DNA from: Straminergon stramineum
Lineage: Eukaryota > Streptophyta > Bryopsida > Hypnales > Calliergonaceae
Length of the DNA stretch: 64,000 bases
Assembly (NCBI GenBank): GCA_963920665.1
Contig: OY987267.1
Coordinates: 23,932,001-23,996,000 of the forward strand
Reading direction: 5' to 3'
The notes under the pieces were generated by a model that was given only the letters and a program-made list of their open reading frames with translations, was not told where the DNA came from and ran no database searches. Numbering within the stretch: the stretch's first letter is position 1; every line of letters begins with the position of its first letter. Below are positions 12,524-24,324 of this stretch, piece after piece. The translations under genes were made by a program, and so were the position numbers.

Positions 12524-12670
12524 GGCGCCTGGCTGCTGCGGTCCCTGCTCTGCGCGATGGCTTCGCAAAAATTCGAGCGAGCGAGCGAGCAACGCCGACG
12601 CACTCTCGCTAAAGGGAGACAGTCGTCGCGGAGACGGAGACAAAAGGAGCTCCCCAGGCTTGGATTTGGA

Positions 12671-12685
12671 ATAGGGTTAGGGTTT
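12671..12685 (-). promoter_or_regulatory. Telo-box of RPS10 copy 1
   Basis: On the minus strand AAACCCTAACCCTAT lies about 150 bp upstream of the start codon. The telo-box (AAACCCTAA) is typical of plant ribosomal-protein gene promoters and leaders and links them to growth-related transcription. Confidence 0.75.
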
Positions 12686-12714
12686 CGTTCCCAAGCCAAA
12701 GGGTCCTGTTCCCA

Positions 12715-13404
12715 ATTGCTTCGGGTGTGATGAACGATTTTGGGTTCCGGTGCTCGAACGAATGATTGATGAATGAACGACAATCACTCCCTCCACGGCA
12801 TGCTTTGGATGAATTCGTTGGCTAGATGTAACAACACGTCATTTCGACGTAAATTCTTGCCTAAAATGTACATACACTAGAGATGAATACTTGCGGTTAA
12901 TTATGTGTACACTAATAATGGAGGTTTGAGAATGGAGTTTCCTTGTTTAGTTTGTGTTTTGATGAAAACTTCAAAAATCTTCTAATTACAAGTATGTCAT
13001 TGTGGTTTGAAATTGAGAGTCAAAACTTGCATTCTAAAATAAAATAATAGGAAATATCTTGTATTCTAAAATTTCTTGCTTCATATTTAGATCAAGTATT
13101 TCTTTGGTGAAATTTTTAGTGCTCTTATACATATATTTTATTTAATATTTGTATTTTCTTCATTTCTTCTTTAAAAATTGATAAGAATTTTTAATGTTTA
13201 CAAAATTCATGAATAATAGATGACAAGTGATTTCATCTTTGAAAACCAAAGTCTATATGATATGTATAGTACAATGACTTTGGCTTGAAAACAACTAAAT
13301 AAAACTTTGATTAGGTTTTCTAAAACTAAACTATTTTGAAGCTTTGTTGAATCCAATAGACAATTCCTAAAAGTTCTAATACATCTTAACAAATCTTCTG
13401 GGAC
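12715..13404. other. Unique flank upstream of RPS10 copy 1
   Basis: Sequence not shared with copy 2. The first about 120 bp probably hold the rest of the promoter; the remainder is AT-rich without a recognisable gene. Confidence 0.5.
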
Positions 13405-13625
13405 ACTAAGTTAGTTATTTTTTTGTGAAGTTGATTTTGTACATCGAAGAATACAATGAACTATAATTGACTTCTCATCCACGTGATGAATTTCATTTTT
13501 GATTGTTAGAATGTATAGTTAGTTCTTCAAGGACTTCAAAATTGGTTCGGGTTTTAAGATTGTTTTTCACAACCAATTTTCTTGCCTTGCCACAATGAGA
13601 TTATTCTCATGCATGTGCAATAAAT
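13405..13625 (+). repeat. 5' LTR of the Copia element
   Basis: Diverged direct repeat of 20222-20443. Shared landmarks are GAATACAATGAACT/GAATACATTGAACT, TTGATTGTTAGAA-like sequence, TTGCCTTGCC and CATGTGCAATA. Divergence by eye is roughly 25-30 percent, so insertion is old. Exact ends are uncertain by about 20 bp. Confidence 0.7.
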
Positions 13626-16600
13626 TATTTTATTGTTTGTAATCAATTAATATGTAGTCCATCTTCTTATTGCTTGTTAGTTTGTCTACTAAAAAAGTGT
13701 TTGTTACAAAAGGTTATGGGCCTCATTTGCTAGTTGTTGCATTAGCTATATTATTGCATTAGTCTTGCCATTTTTTCCAAAATTTATTTTAGATGCTTTT
13801 GTATCTCTTTAGTTTTGATTGCCTTATCATTCTTTCTCTTAATGAATCCCTCTTTTAGTTTTTAGCATTTTCTTAATTTTCTTGAATTTTTCTTAGATTT
13901 TATGATGGCTAATTAAGCAATTTTGATAGTAAAACCTTATAGGCTTTCTCAAGCTCCATCTCTTCAAGGTAAAATTTATCAAATATATATCTTGACAAAG
14001 AATCTCACATATAGATAGAAATTTTTAAAAATCTAGTGAAGACTACCCATAAGACGTTATGGCTCATCTCTTGTAGCTTTTATAGTAGTTAGTTCTACTT
14101 TATAGTGTCATCACAAACTAATTTACCTCATAAACCTTACCTTATAAAAATGGCATGTAACAACTACCTCAATTCTTTTTTTTTTCATCTTAGTATGAAC
14201 ATGAAATTTTTTGTGGACAAATTTTGAAGACATCAAAGTTTTTTCTTTTCATATTGATCATTGATGAAGGAGTTTGATGCTCTTATACATCCATGGAATT
14301 TGGCATATTTCACAAGTCTTTAGATTGATGAATGTAAAACATATTTTCAGATTCTTATTGCATTGACTTAAATTTTGATCTTTCCATCTTCTATAATTTC
14401 AATTATCCAATAGATTATATTTTCCTTTTAGTTGCCATTTACTTTTGTTTTTATGTCCTCCAATAGGGATTTCCATGGTATCCAATATTTTGATGGAACT
14501 CATTTTTTTATCATGGAAATTTTAGATATTAGATCTCCTATAGGCTAAGATATTGATTCAAAGAGTTGATGGTGAAGAGGTTATCAAATTGATAGAGATT
14601 AATTAGATTTGTGGCATTATAATGTCATCCAAAGAGCAACAATTAGAGTGTGTGCATGGTTGAGTGGAAGAAAAATGGTAGAAGTCCATATCCAAATAAC
14701 TCACTATAAGGCTAGTCAAAAAAACTTTGCACAAGGAAAGTGAATACAATAATTTAGAGAGAAACACACAACACTGTAGGATAAACATTGGAGACGGTAC
14801 TTTTAGAAGCCTACAATGTATAAATGCCTAGTGACATCATCCACTCATTCAATCATTCGAATACCTTGAATCTTGAAAATGCCAATGGTTCAAAATTGAT
14901 CCTATCTTCAATATTGATTTGAAGTCCATCATCAATTTCTATTAACATTTAGGATTTCTAATTTTTTGGAGAAAACACATTGATTTGACTCTTCTATAGA
15001 CTTTTGAAAGTATGATTCAATTCAGCCCCTTCAAAAGTCTATAACTACTATTTTAAGATCAAGATCAAGTACACCAATATAATTTGTAGGCCCCTCAATA
15101 TGCATTACAACATGTGATGAGTCATTAATACAATAACAAGAATGTTCTCTTCATTAAAAAGACTAGTATATATACATTCAAAATTATATGGAGTTTTCTA
15201 AATTCATACGCCGACTTTAAAAGTGCATAGTTCATTATTTAAATAATTACAAAGTTACTTTAATAATTACATTGTTGTCTTTGCATTCAAGTAGTGAAAT
15301 GCATATTCAAATTTATAGCTACAATGGTTTAGTGAATTATCTACAATGTGTCTTGCTATGCAAAGGGCATGCTGAAAACAACATTGTGACTTAAAAAATG
15401 GTTGACTCAATCATACACCCCCTTGTTACATACACTGTTATGTATTACTAAATCATCTCATGAGTGTCGGGAACAAATTCTGAAATTATATAAATTGAAA
15501 CAAAGACAATTTTTGATGTTCATAATCTCTATGGGAGATTTTATTCATTGAATCTAAACAATCACGACAAATCTCAAGGATATTTCTTCCAAATGAATTG
15601 ACATTGGCAAGTCTATTTCAAATAGTGCCAAGCATGATTGCCAAGCCCCTTCATCATTTGCCTTCATATCTTGGAAACTTTATGATAACATTGAAACTAT
15701 CTCTTGAAAGGGAACATACGTTTGTCAAACTTGATATCCATTTTGTTGTGCAAAGACAAACATGAAAATCAACAAGTGAAGGAAGCAAGTAATTCTACAT
15801 TTGTGTTTATTGCTTAGCTTTAGTAGCAACACATGTTGCTAATATAGACCGCTTGATTTCTACAAAGAGAGAGCTACACAATTCAATGGGAAGTTTGCTA
15901 CCTTTGCTTTATCTCCATAATTGTATCAATCTCCATTGATATTGTATGGCAACCCTTCAATACCAATAAAGATTCCCTTACACAATTGTACAAGTTAGAC
16001 CAACATGTTAGCTATAAAATCTTTTTGATTTCAATCCTATTTAGCATCGGTCTAACTTTTTAGGTCCTACATTCAAACATTGCAAAAAAAAATGCTCTTG
16101 AGATCCTAAAATTAAAAAGATTATAATGTGCAATAATTTTCAGGAATATGAAGATTGGGTGAATGAGTGTCCTCATCGAAGATCCAATCCTTTTATTTCC
16201 AAACAATCTACTGGAGCCATCATCACAAATATTGAAAGCATTCCAATAAAGATTCCTTGATTCAAATCATTTTGATACTTTCTATTTCAGCTTCATGTCT
16301 AGATTTTTCAAATAAAAAATGTACATGTTCCTATTTAGATTCTTCCTAATGTTTTATCATTGAAATTGGTTTGAATCTTTATTGGATCTATACATTCATA
16401 ACAATCAAGGAAATAGGCCTTATGAGATATCTTTTGTGGCTTTAGATCCTCTCAAGTATATACCATTTTCTAACAAATGGATTGTTGAAACAAAAGCCAC
16501 TTGTCATATGACTAACAAGTTGAATTGGTTTTCAAAATTGGTATTGTTGTCTCTAACAAGAATCTATCCATTTTAGCGATTGGTAGAAATGTAAGTTATG

Positions 16601-18292
16601 CAACAACTATTGAAGACATAGGCATAAAAATACACCTTCAAAACTCAATTGAAGAAGTCTTTCATAGGGATGTTTGATCCTTTTATGTTTCAAATCTACA
16701 ACAAAACTTTTTCTCTATTACTAGAGGTACAAAAGTCTATAAGATGTTTTTCCAAAGTGATTGTCTTATTTGTTCCTTTTGACATGTACACAAACTCTTA
16801 TACTAGGCCATATGATTGACAATATATATCTTCTTTATTCTAAAGTTATTCCTTCATGATTTAATAGGAAACAACTTGGCTTATGTGGTTCTACTTTTTT
16901 GAGAAATTGCCTCTTTTGACAGGCCAATTCCAATGGATATTTGGCATCAAAAGTTTAGACATCTTTATGTTTTTATGATCCATTGAATGGCATCATCTAA
17001 ATCAGTTTGAGGTCTCTCAATATTTCATACATCAAAATATGTACAACAACCATATCTAGGATGTGCTATGGTAAAAACAAACAAGAATCCTATCTTTTCA
17101 TAAAGAGCATATCCATGAATCTTTTCCTAATTCATTACTGTATAGTGACATTTGTGGGCATATGTCAAAGCTTTCACATGGTGGATTACTATATTACATT
17201 TTGTTCATAGATGATTATTCCCATTACAAGTTTGTCTTTTGTATCAAGCATAAATCTAAAGCTAACTCTTGCTTCAAAAAGGTCTTACATGTGGTTTTGA
17301 GGATATTTCAACATTGATTTTCTTTTCTCCAAATGGACAATGGTGGTGAATATAAGGAGAAAAAGTTAGAACAATTCTTGGATGAAGAGAATATTTGACA
17401 TAAATTATTTGTACCATATACTCCACAGCAAAACAATGTTGCAGAGAGGGATCATTGTACTATCATAGAGATGGTCATGAGTTGTTTATATCATTGCAAA
17501 ATATTGGTATGTTATTGGATAGAAGTAGTTCATTAGCTTATTTATACTCTTAACATGACCAAAACTTGTTTACTTGGGAGTCTCTCTCCATACGAGCTAC
17601 TTGTAGGAATCAAACCCTCTATTTCACATATGACAAGTTTTGGACGATTCTAAACGAAGTAAATTACAACCTAAATTCAAAAATGAATTTTTTTTTGATA
17701 TTTTGATTCTTCAAATGGCTATTGTGTTTAGAATATTTAAAGTGCTCATGTTGTGATTTTTTGAGATATTGTCCATGATGAGATAGACATATCATATGCT
17801 TCTTTGAAATCACCTCTTTTAACATTTTAAATTGATAGTAAGCTAAAAGATGTTGCAATTATATTTCCTCCTACTAAAGTTATACTACCTCCTATTGTTT
17901 TTGTTCTTACATCCACCAATAATATTCCTCAAGATGATGCTTCAATTCGACAACAACCTTCTACATTGAAGGAATTTGTATTGATTTGTATTGATTTCAT
18001 AATCCTCTTAACAAGTGTTTGCCACCACACATATTATGCTTATTCAACACTTTTGGTTGATCTACCATCTATTTTGACTACATTCAAAGAAACTTTAAAT
18101 TGTGAGTATACAAATTAATGGAAGTTTGCTATGTAAGATGAATTCAATTCACTAATCACAAATGGGACTTGGAAGTTACAGCTTCTACCTTCAAGACATA
18201 AGGTCATTCAATGTAAATAGATATTCAATTATAAAATCAAGTCAAATGGTTTTTAAAATCAATTTAAAGCAAGGTTGGTGGAAAAAGGAGGG

Positions 18293-18720
18293 TTGCTATT
18301 ATGTGAGCCTAGGAGCATGAGCTTGCGAGCCTAGAAGACTATCATTAGATGTTTTTCAGCTACATTAAAGGGTTGTTTTAGACTAGTTCCCCATGATGGG
18401 AACTAGCCACTACTAGCTAGAATTAAAAAATATCAAAAAAATGAAAAAATGATTAGGATAGAAATAATTTAATTAATTTAATTTAAAAGTATTGAAAAAT
18501 ATAATTTATTATTATTATCAAACATGGCAATTGCTCTTCCATATTAGCCTACTACTATGACTAATTTTCCATAGTTCGTGAACTTGACAGAACTCGCATA
18601 GACTAGCTACATTTTATCTAATGACATCTATGTTATAGGTGTCTATATGATGAAAACCTTCCATGATTATAGTGTAACTATGTTATAGATACCTATATTA
18701 TAGTTGCTTATATTGTAAGC
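18293..18720. mobile_element. Foreign insertion within the Copia reverse transcriptase
   Basis: Reverse-transcriptase similarity breaks after the motif equivalent to KARLVxKG (about 18290) and resumes at about 18740-18850. The 430 bp between are unlike Copia and more AT-rich. They contain partly inverted segments (TCATTAGATG... near 18350 and its inverse near 18610-18640). It is probably a small nested element; its ends and class are not resolved. Confidence 0.4.
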
Positions 18721-19858
18721 ACCTTAAATGGTTGTAGGATATATATTTATGCATATGCTCAAGGCTCATACACTAGTATTGTTGGTGGCAAAAGGATGCA
18801 TTCAAAAGTTAGGCATTGACTTCTTAAAGATTTTTGTACTATAGTTCAATATGAGAGTTTAAGGACATTATTGGTGATTTTTGCTTGTGAGGACTATAAA
18901 ACAATTCAATTTGACATTACTACTACCTTCTTAGATAGCTTGACTAAGAGTTCTATATGCTACAACTTGATGGTTTTGTTGACCAAAATAATCCCACTTT
19001 GGTATGACATTTATTGACGTCTCTTTATGGTTAAGTAGAGTTTGGAGCAAAGGCTTTGACAAATTCCTCAAAAGTAGCTCTTTAAAAGCCAATCTACAAG
19101 ACAATTGTGTATGCTTCTCTAGAATTGAATCAATTCTTATTGTAGCAACTTTTGTTGATGATGGATTACTTTGCTTGAAATCCAAGACCAAGATCAACAT
19201 GATTGTTCTATATGACATGCGATCCATTTTCAAAGTAAAGACTAATGTTCCTTTTGTTTATATGGGCATTCATATTGTTTGTCCGAATAGACTGTAGAGG
19301 TTGATTCACATTCATCAAGCAATGTACATTAAAGCAAAGATTGAGAAATATGATATGTTTGAGGCTACGTCTCGCATTATTCTAGCTAATGCTATTGTTT
19401 ATCTTTAGGAGTCATAAAAACTTATAGATAATAAATTTGAAGTTCAATTTCCATATAAAGAAATTCTCCCTAGTTTGGAATTTGCAAGCAAGACTACACG
19501 TCTTGACATCATTTTTGCAACTTTGAATATTGGTCAAGTTCAAGCCAATTCAACATCTAAACATTGCCAAGCATTTAAAAAGATTTTAAAATATTTGAAG
19601 TGCACCATTGGATTTGGTATTTCTTGTGGAGAAGGTCAATCTTCTTTGATTGTTCAAACCTTCTATGATGCAAATTTTGCCAATGATAGGAATGATTGAC
19701 ATAGTTGTTGGTTACATTATAATTATAATTATTTTTTTGACATTGTTACATTATAATTATGAATAATGGACCAATTGCATGGGGTTCATGAAAACAACCA
19801 ATTGTTTCCATCAACAAATGTTACGCATATTATATTGCATTGTATGTGGTTACTAAAG

Positions 19859-19948
19859 AGGCTATCTAGTTGAGGTGATTCCTATCAATGGTTGATCATA
19901 CTTAGGCTATCTAGTTGAGGTGATTCCTATCGATGGTTGATCATACTC
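19859..19948 (+). repeat. 45-bp tandem duplication in the RNase H remnant
   Basis: The segment starting AGGCTATCTAGTTGAGG and ending TTGATCATACTT is repeated immediately with about one or two substitutions. It covers the part of RNase H equivalent to EAIWLRxLL and would add 15 codons, in an already dead gene. Confidence 0.85.
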
Positions 19949-20221
19949 AAACATCTCCAACTACAATTAACTATGACATCTAAGCTTCAAATTGATTCAG
20001 CTATTATCCGGATGATTCTGGACGAAATGAACATGTTGATAGACACTATCACTTTTGTGGGAGCAAATTCAAGCTTGTGAAGTGATTGTCAAAAACTGTC
20101 CTTTTGCGAATATTGCTGATTTTGTTTACAAAATAATTACCTGCTGATAGATTTTGTTCCCTAAAATTTGCTCTTTCAATTTCCAACATTACTGAATCAC
20201 CTTGAGTGGGAGATTTCGATT

Positions 20222-20443
20222 GTTTTCAATTTCAGTTATTGTAATCAACGGGCGTTTTGTGCAGTAGAATACATTGAACTTTAACTAATTTCTCATTCAT
20301 GTGATTGAATTTCATTCTCGATTGTTAGAAGTGATTGTTAATTGTTCAGCTATTTAAAACTCGTTTGTGCTTCTGTCTGTCGTTCGCAACAAATTGGTTG
20401 CCTTGCCGCATTGAGATTATCCTCATACATGTGCAATATTCTC
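20222..20443 (+). repeat. 3' LTR of the Copia element
   Basis: Partner of 13405-13625. It ends near CATACATGTGCAAT, exactly where similarity to the left flank of RPS10 copy 1 (about 10735) begins. This supports an LTR boundary here and places the element at the junction of an older tandem duplication. Confidence 0.7.
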
Positions 20444-20923
20444 ACCTAACCTGATGCATTTTACTGCTATAAGGCAAAACCGTGACTTGCTAAAACTGGA
20501 ATTTGAGACAGAGCAACGTTAGTCGTTATCAGTATTAACTGTCATTCAAAGATACGCATGACTGCCCAATCCAAACGTTCTCATATAAAATCGCAAGCTG
20601 ATCTTCCCACACGGGCATTGGCTGAAACCTGAATACGGTAATTTAAAACCAACATGACGTACAGAGGAACACACTGGCCATCGCATTGGAAGAGCAGAAA
20701 CTCTTTCACCAGCTCTCAAAATCTCCACAAAAAAAACTTTTCACAAAAGTCACAAAAAATGCACAATCACCAAAAGAAAAAAGAAAAAGAGAACTAACAC
20801 GAAAAGCTCAGGGAAATCATGAAATTGGGGTACACTGAGGCTCACATTTAAGAAATTATCAAGGCTGAAACTAATCTCAGCCACAGAAAGAGAAGCACGA
20901 AGGAAAAAACTCAGTTCAAGAAT

Positions 20924-22227
20924 CTACTCGGTAATAGCACCAGGAGCGCCGCCGCCGAAGCTGCCACCGCCGCGACCAAAACCACCTCGTCCACCACGGA
21001 ACTCGGGACGGTACTCTCCGGGAGCTCCATCCTTCTCGCCTCCGAAACCACCTCCGCGGCCACCACTGCTGCGGTAACCTTCACGGTCGCCACCAAATCG
21101 TGGCCTCTCTCCTTCCCTGGGGGGACCGCGGGGAGGTCTGTCACCTCCAGCACCACCCATGGGCCGGCTCGGTGGCCGTGCGGACTTCTTCAAAGTGGCA
21201 GGAACAATTTCGGACGGCAGGTTCAGGTAGGTCCTCAGGTGCTCAATACCATCGTTGGTAAGGTACCTGCACGGAGAAGGGGCTGAGTGAGCTACAACTT
21301 CCAGCAAAAGGTTCCCAACCATCGGAACGGCTAATACAATAAAATGCTCTACCATTCCGGCACATTACGAAATCGTCAATCCAGAAGAATCCTATATCAT
21401 CATCGCTTTCCAAATATCCCGATGCCTCGAGGGATTGAAGAACATTCGGATTTCATGATAACACTGCACTTCCAATCCAAAAGGCGGACACATGCGTGCC
21501 GGCTCCCATCGTGATACAATCAAGCACGAAATCCGGTTTAGACCTAACACTAGATAACTACCTCAAACGATATCTCGCAAGTCGTGAGGTGAGACACATT
21601 GCATCCTGAGAATTTAAAACCTAAACCCTAAGGATGAAAATTCTAGGTGATCATTTGAAAAGAAACCCGGATACAAGTGCAGGAAAAGAAGGAGTAGGGT
21701 AAGTGAAGTCATGCGTGAGAATTCATTAAATCAATTTCTATCACAAGGTCCTCCAAATCACGTCACTCGCTTACGAGGAGCCACACGAATGCACGCCTAC
21801 AGCTACAGTACCCCACAGGGATCCAGCAAGACTATCAATCCAGACCAAGAGGTCTCAAATAGAAAACACAATGAGAAACTTGTACTGAAACAGAGACAAG
21901 GAATCCAAAAGACTGCATTGTGAGATTATGAATTGATACCCGAAATTAACAAATCCACTCCCAAATTGCGCGGACAACTGAAGCCACAAGAAAAAAGCAA
22001 ACTTCGCCAAGGAAAACAAAGAGGACTCACCAGTAGTAGTGCCTCCACGCGAAGCTCTCCTTCACGTACTCCTTCGACTTGAAGCTCTGCATGAGCTTGA
22101 TGACCTGCAGATTGGGCACCTCGATCTCGGGGTGCTTCGGGGCATTGAAGTCCTTTTTCGCGTACAGCACGCCCTCCTTGAAGAGGTACTTGTAGACCTC
22201 CACCCGGTTCTTCTTGGGAATCAGCAT
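20924..22227 (-). CDS. RPS10: 40S ribosomal protein S10 (eS10), copy 2
   Basis: Exons 20924..21266 and 22031..22227 (minus strand) encode the same 179 residues as the copy at 11220-12523, and splice sites, intron and 3' flank match as well. The reading frame is intact, so this is a second potentially functional gene rather than a processed copy. Retention of the intron excludes retroposition. The telo-box at 22375-22389 is kept, but the promoter beyond 22418 differs from copy 1, so expression may differ. Some assemblies collapse or duplicate such blocks artificially; the distinct flanks argue for a real duplication. Confidence 0.95.
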
Positions 22228-22374
22228 GGCGCCTGGCTGCTGCGGTCCCTGCTCTGCGCGATGGCTTCGCAAAAATTCGAGCGAGCGAGCGAGCAACGCC
22301 GACGCACTCTCGCTAAAGGGAGACAGTCGTCGCGGAGACGGAGACAAAAGGAGCTCCCCAGGCTTGGATTTGGA

Positions 22375-22389
22375 ATAGGGTTAGGGTTT
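22375..22389 (-). promoter_or_regulatory. Telo-box of RPS10 copy 2
   Basis: Same AAACCCTAACCCTAT motif as in copy 1, about 150 bp upstream of the start codon and only 29 bp inside the edge of the identical block. Confidence 0.7.
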
Positions 22390-22418
22390 CGTTCCCAAGC
22401 CAAAGGGTCCTGTTCCCA

Positions 22419-23708
22419 CGTCAGGGTTCTTGTTCCCACGAACCTCAAGCTTGGGACAATTCTATATCATGTTTACATGTATGTTGTATATTTGCCACAT
22501 TTGAGAAGTAATAGAGGGTTTAGGGTGTACTTGACTTGCTCAAAAACTTTGTGCATCATAATTTTTGAATTAGGTTCTTAATTAGAAAAAAATAGTATTT
22601 GGAGAAAGTTCTTTTCTATTTCTTAAATTGGAGTTTCCAAAAAATCCACTGAAAACAGATTTTGTATTAATCTATTCAAGTTTTCATTTGAGTTCTTCAA
22701 AGTCAATTATCATTAGCAAAGGATTTGTACAAGGAGTATAAGGGTATCTTTTAACTTAAAGTTAGCCAAAGTATTTAGGAATAACAAGATATTTTTCTAA
22801 AAGATGTCGTAGCTTAACTTTCCTAGTTAATTCTACCCAAAGACTATAATTACTTGTTGTTTGAGCTTGTATTATTGCTTTGAGCTTTCAACAATCTTTT
22901 GAAGAGCCATGCACTTTGTAATTGGGTATTATGTAGAACTTAATTATATGGGAAATGGCTTCAAATTTAAAATTTACATCTTTTATTCATATGTTAATTC
23001 CAATTTCATTTTATAACAAGTCTTTGCAAATTTATAAAAATAAAAAGACCTTATAGTTATAATAAAAAATTATAAAAGTATCCTTCCATGTGGGCCTTAT
23101 TTATTCTCTATTATTCATAATTTATTCTAAATTGCATTTGGATTTTTATTCAACTTGTGTTTTAAAAATGAAAGCAGGACTTGGTTTGTATGCTATCTAA
23201 TTACATGGTTCCACCTTAGCAAAAGAGTGGATAAAACATTTGTTTGTTTTTAGACAAACAAGGCTAGTCCATTGCTACAAAGAATTAAAATACAACCCCA
23301 TGCTTGATGCCCAAGACTTAATTTGCATATGGCCAAAGCAAACCAAACACACATCTAATCCATCATTACCATCTCTTCAATAAGGTTTCTACATGATAGT
23401 CTTATCTTCCACAAAATCTACATGGCTTTCCTCTAAAATAACATCACCTAATTGTGACCAATTTTTCAAACTAATCCCTAACAAATTCTCATTGAAAACA
23501 TACTATTTTTCCACATAAAAGCCTTTGAATACACCTAATTTTAGCACTTTGAAAATTTTATACATAGTTTATTTATACAATGTTGACAAAAATGCTTGAA
23601 TAGAAAATCTAGATTATCCTTTAGATTTCCAACAAGATCCAACAAAAAATTAAGCAATTGAAACACCTTGTCATATTACTTATTCATATGTATTGAGGTG
23701 CACTTACC
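22419..23708. other. AT-rich intergenic DNA, no gene seen
   Basis: Holds the copy-specific promoter region of the second RPS10 at its left end (with TTGTTCCCACG repeated at about 22408-22440). Otherwise no supported feature. Confidence 0.5.
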
Positions 23709-24324
23709 TTAACCCCTAAATGCCCAAGGCACCCAAATGTGGTGTTTGGAAAACTTTGAAGTTAAGTAAAACCCAACAAAATTGCTATTATTATTAGTTT
23801 ATATTTTTGGAGAATTCTTTTTGAAGTCTAGTTCTAGGATCAAAAAGATGATCTTAAAAATAATGGATTGTGATTTTTCTATAGAAGGTTTTGTGTAAGG
23901 ATACCTAGTGCAATCTTGACTTCCCATAGTGTTGCAGGCTCTTGGAAATGAGCCTCAAATACACTAGATCTTGGAGGCAAAATCACATTAGAAATTCATG
24001 TAAAAAAATTGGGGTTGCACATGCTAGGCCCTATAACCTCATAGTTTTTAGTGACCAACTTTTTAGAGTAGACATGCAAAAAGTGAATTGAAAATTTTTC
24101 ATAGTTTTTACACCCTCATAATCAAACATTATAATCTTTCAATATGTAAGTGATATTGTTCTGTTTTCTTTTCCTATGTGATCTCTAACATGTCTAGTTT
24201 GAATTTGTATAGTTACAATTCAAAAGAAATTGGTACAATTTATGAAAATGTTGACTTTTTGTTCAATTCAGAGCAAATTTCAAAAAGCTCCAAACAGGCC
24301 TTGGGCATTGCATTTAGGGGCTAA
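23709..24324. mobile_element. 616-bp TTAA-type non-autonomous element
   Basis: Left end TTAA-CCCCTAAATGCCCAAGG at 23709. The right end, read inverted, is TTAG-CCCCTAAATGC followed by an extra AAT and then GCCCAAGG. The terminal inverted repeats thus match over about 17 positions apart from a 3-bp insertion. The flanks are TTAA and CTAA. The interior is AT-rich, non-coding, and partly similar to 5830-5890. Confidence 0.68.

Larger units (their letters stand above)
10933..12714 (-). repeat. 1,782-bp duplicated block containing RPS10, copy 1
   Basis: This block recurs at 20637-22418 at a constant offset of 9704, so there is no indel, and I saw no mismatch in the stretches compared, including the intron. 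Identity stops abruptly on both sides: to the left it drops to roughly 80 percent over about 40 bp and then lower. To the right it ends after GGGTCCTGTTCCCA. Such sharp edges suggest gene conversion or a very recent copy event. Confidence 0.9.
13405..20443 (+). mobile_element. Degenerate Ty1/Copia LTR retrotransposon between the two RPS10 genes
   Basis: Order of remnants on the plus strand: LTR; decayed Gag zinc knuckle (about 16128-16170, only part of the CCHC residues left); protease region with WIVETKATCHMT near 16470 where the catalytic DSGA-like motif is lost; integrase near 17336-17500 with MDNGGEY and VPYTPQQNNVAE; reverse transcriptase from about 18115 and again 18830-19300 with a FVDD box; RNase H 19480-20090; then the second LTR. 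The order PR-IN-RT-RH is Copia, not Gypsy. Many stops and frameshifts are present and no part is functional. A polypurine-like GAGTGGGAGATTT precedes the 3' LTR. The element lies directly between the RPS10 blocks. Confidence 0.88.
20637..22418 (-). repeat. 1,782-bp duplicated block containing RPS10, copy 2
   Basis: Partner of 10933-12714 at constant offset 9704. Upstream of the gene, identity ends at 22418 and unrelated sequence follows, so this copy keeps only about 190 bp of the shared promoter and leader. Confidence 0.9.

Noticed and set aside
19004..19297. 97-codon frame as an independent gene
   Set aside because: It is the reverse-transcriptase fragment of the decayed Copia element (FVDD box), not a host gene.
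13405..20443. Intact or recently active retrotransposon
   Set aside because: LTRs are strongly diverged, the protease active site is lost, and stops and frameshifts occur throughout.
22039..22581. 180-codon plus-strand open frame opposite RPS10 copy 2
   Set aside because: It lies antisense to exon 1 and its leader, and the equivalent frame in copy 1 ends differently after the block edge. GC-rich coding sequence commonly leaves such antisense frames.
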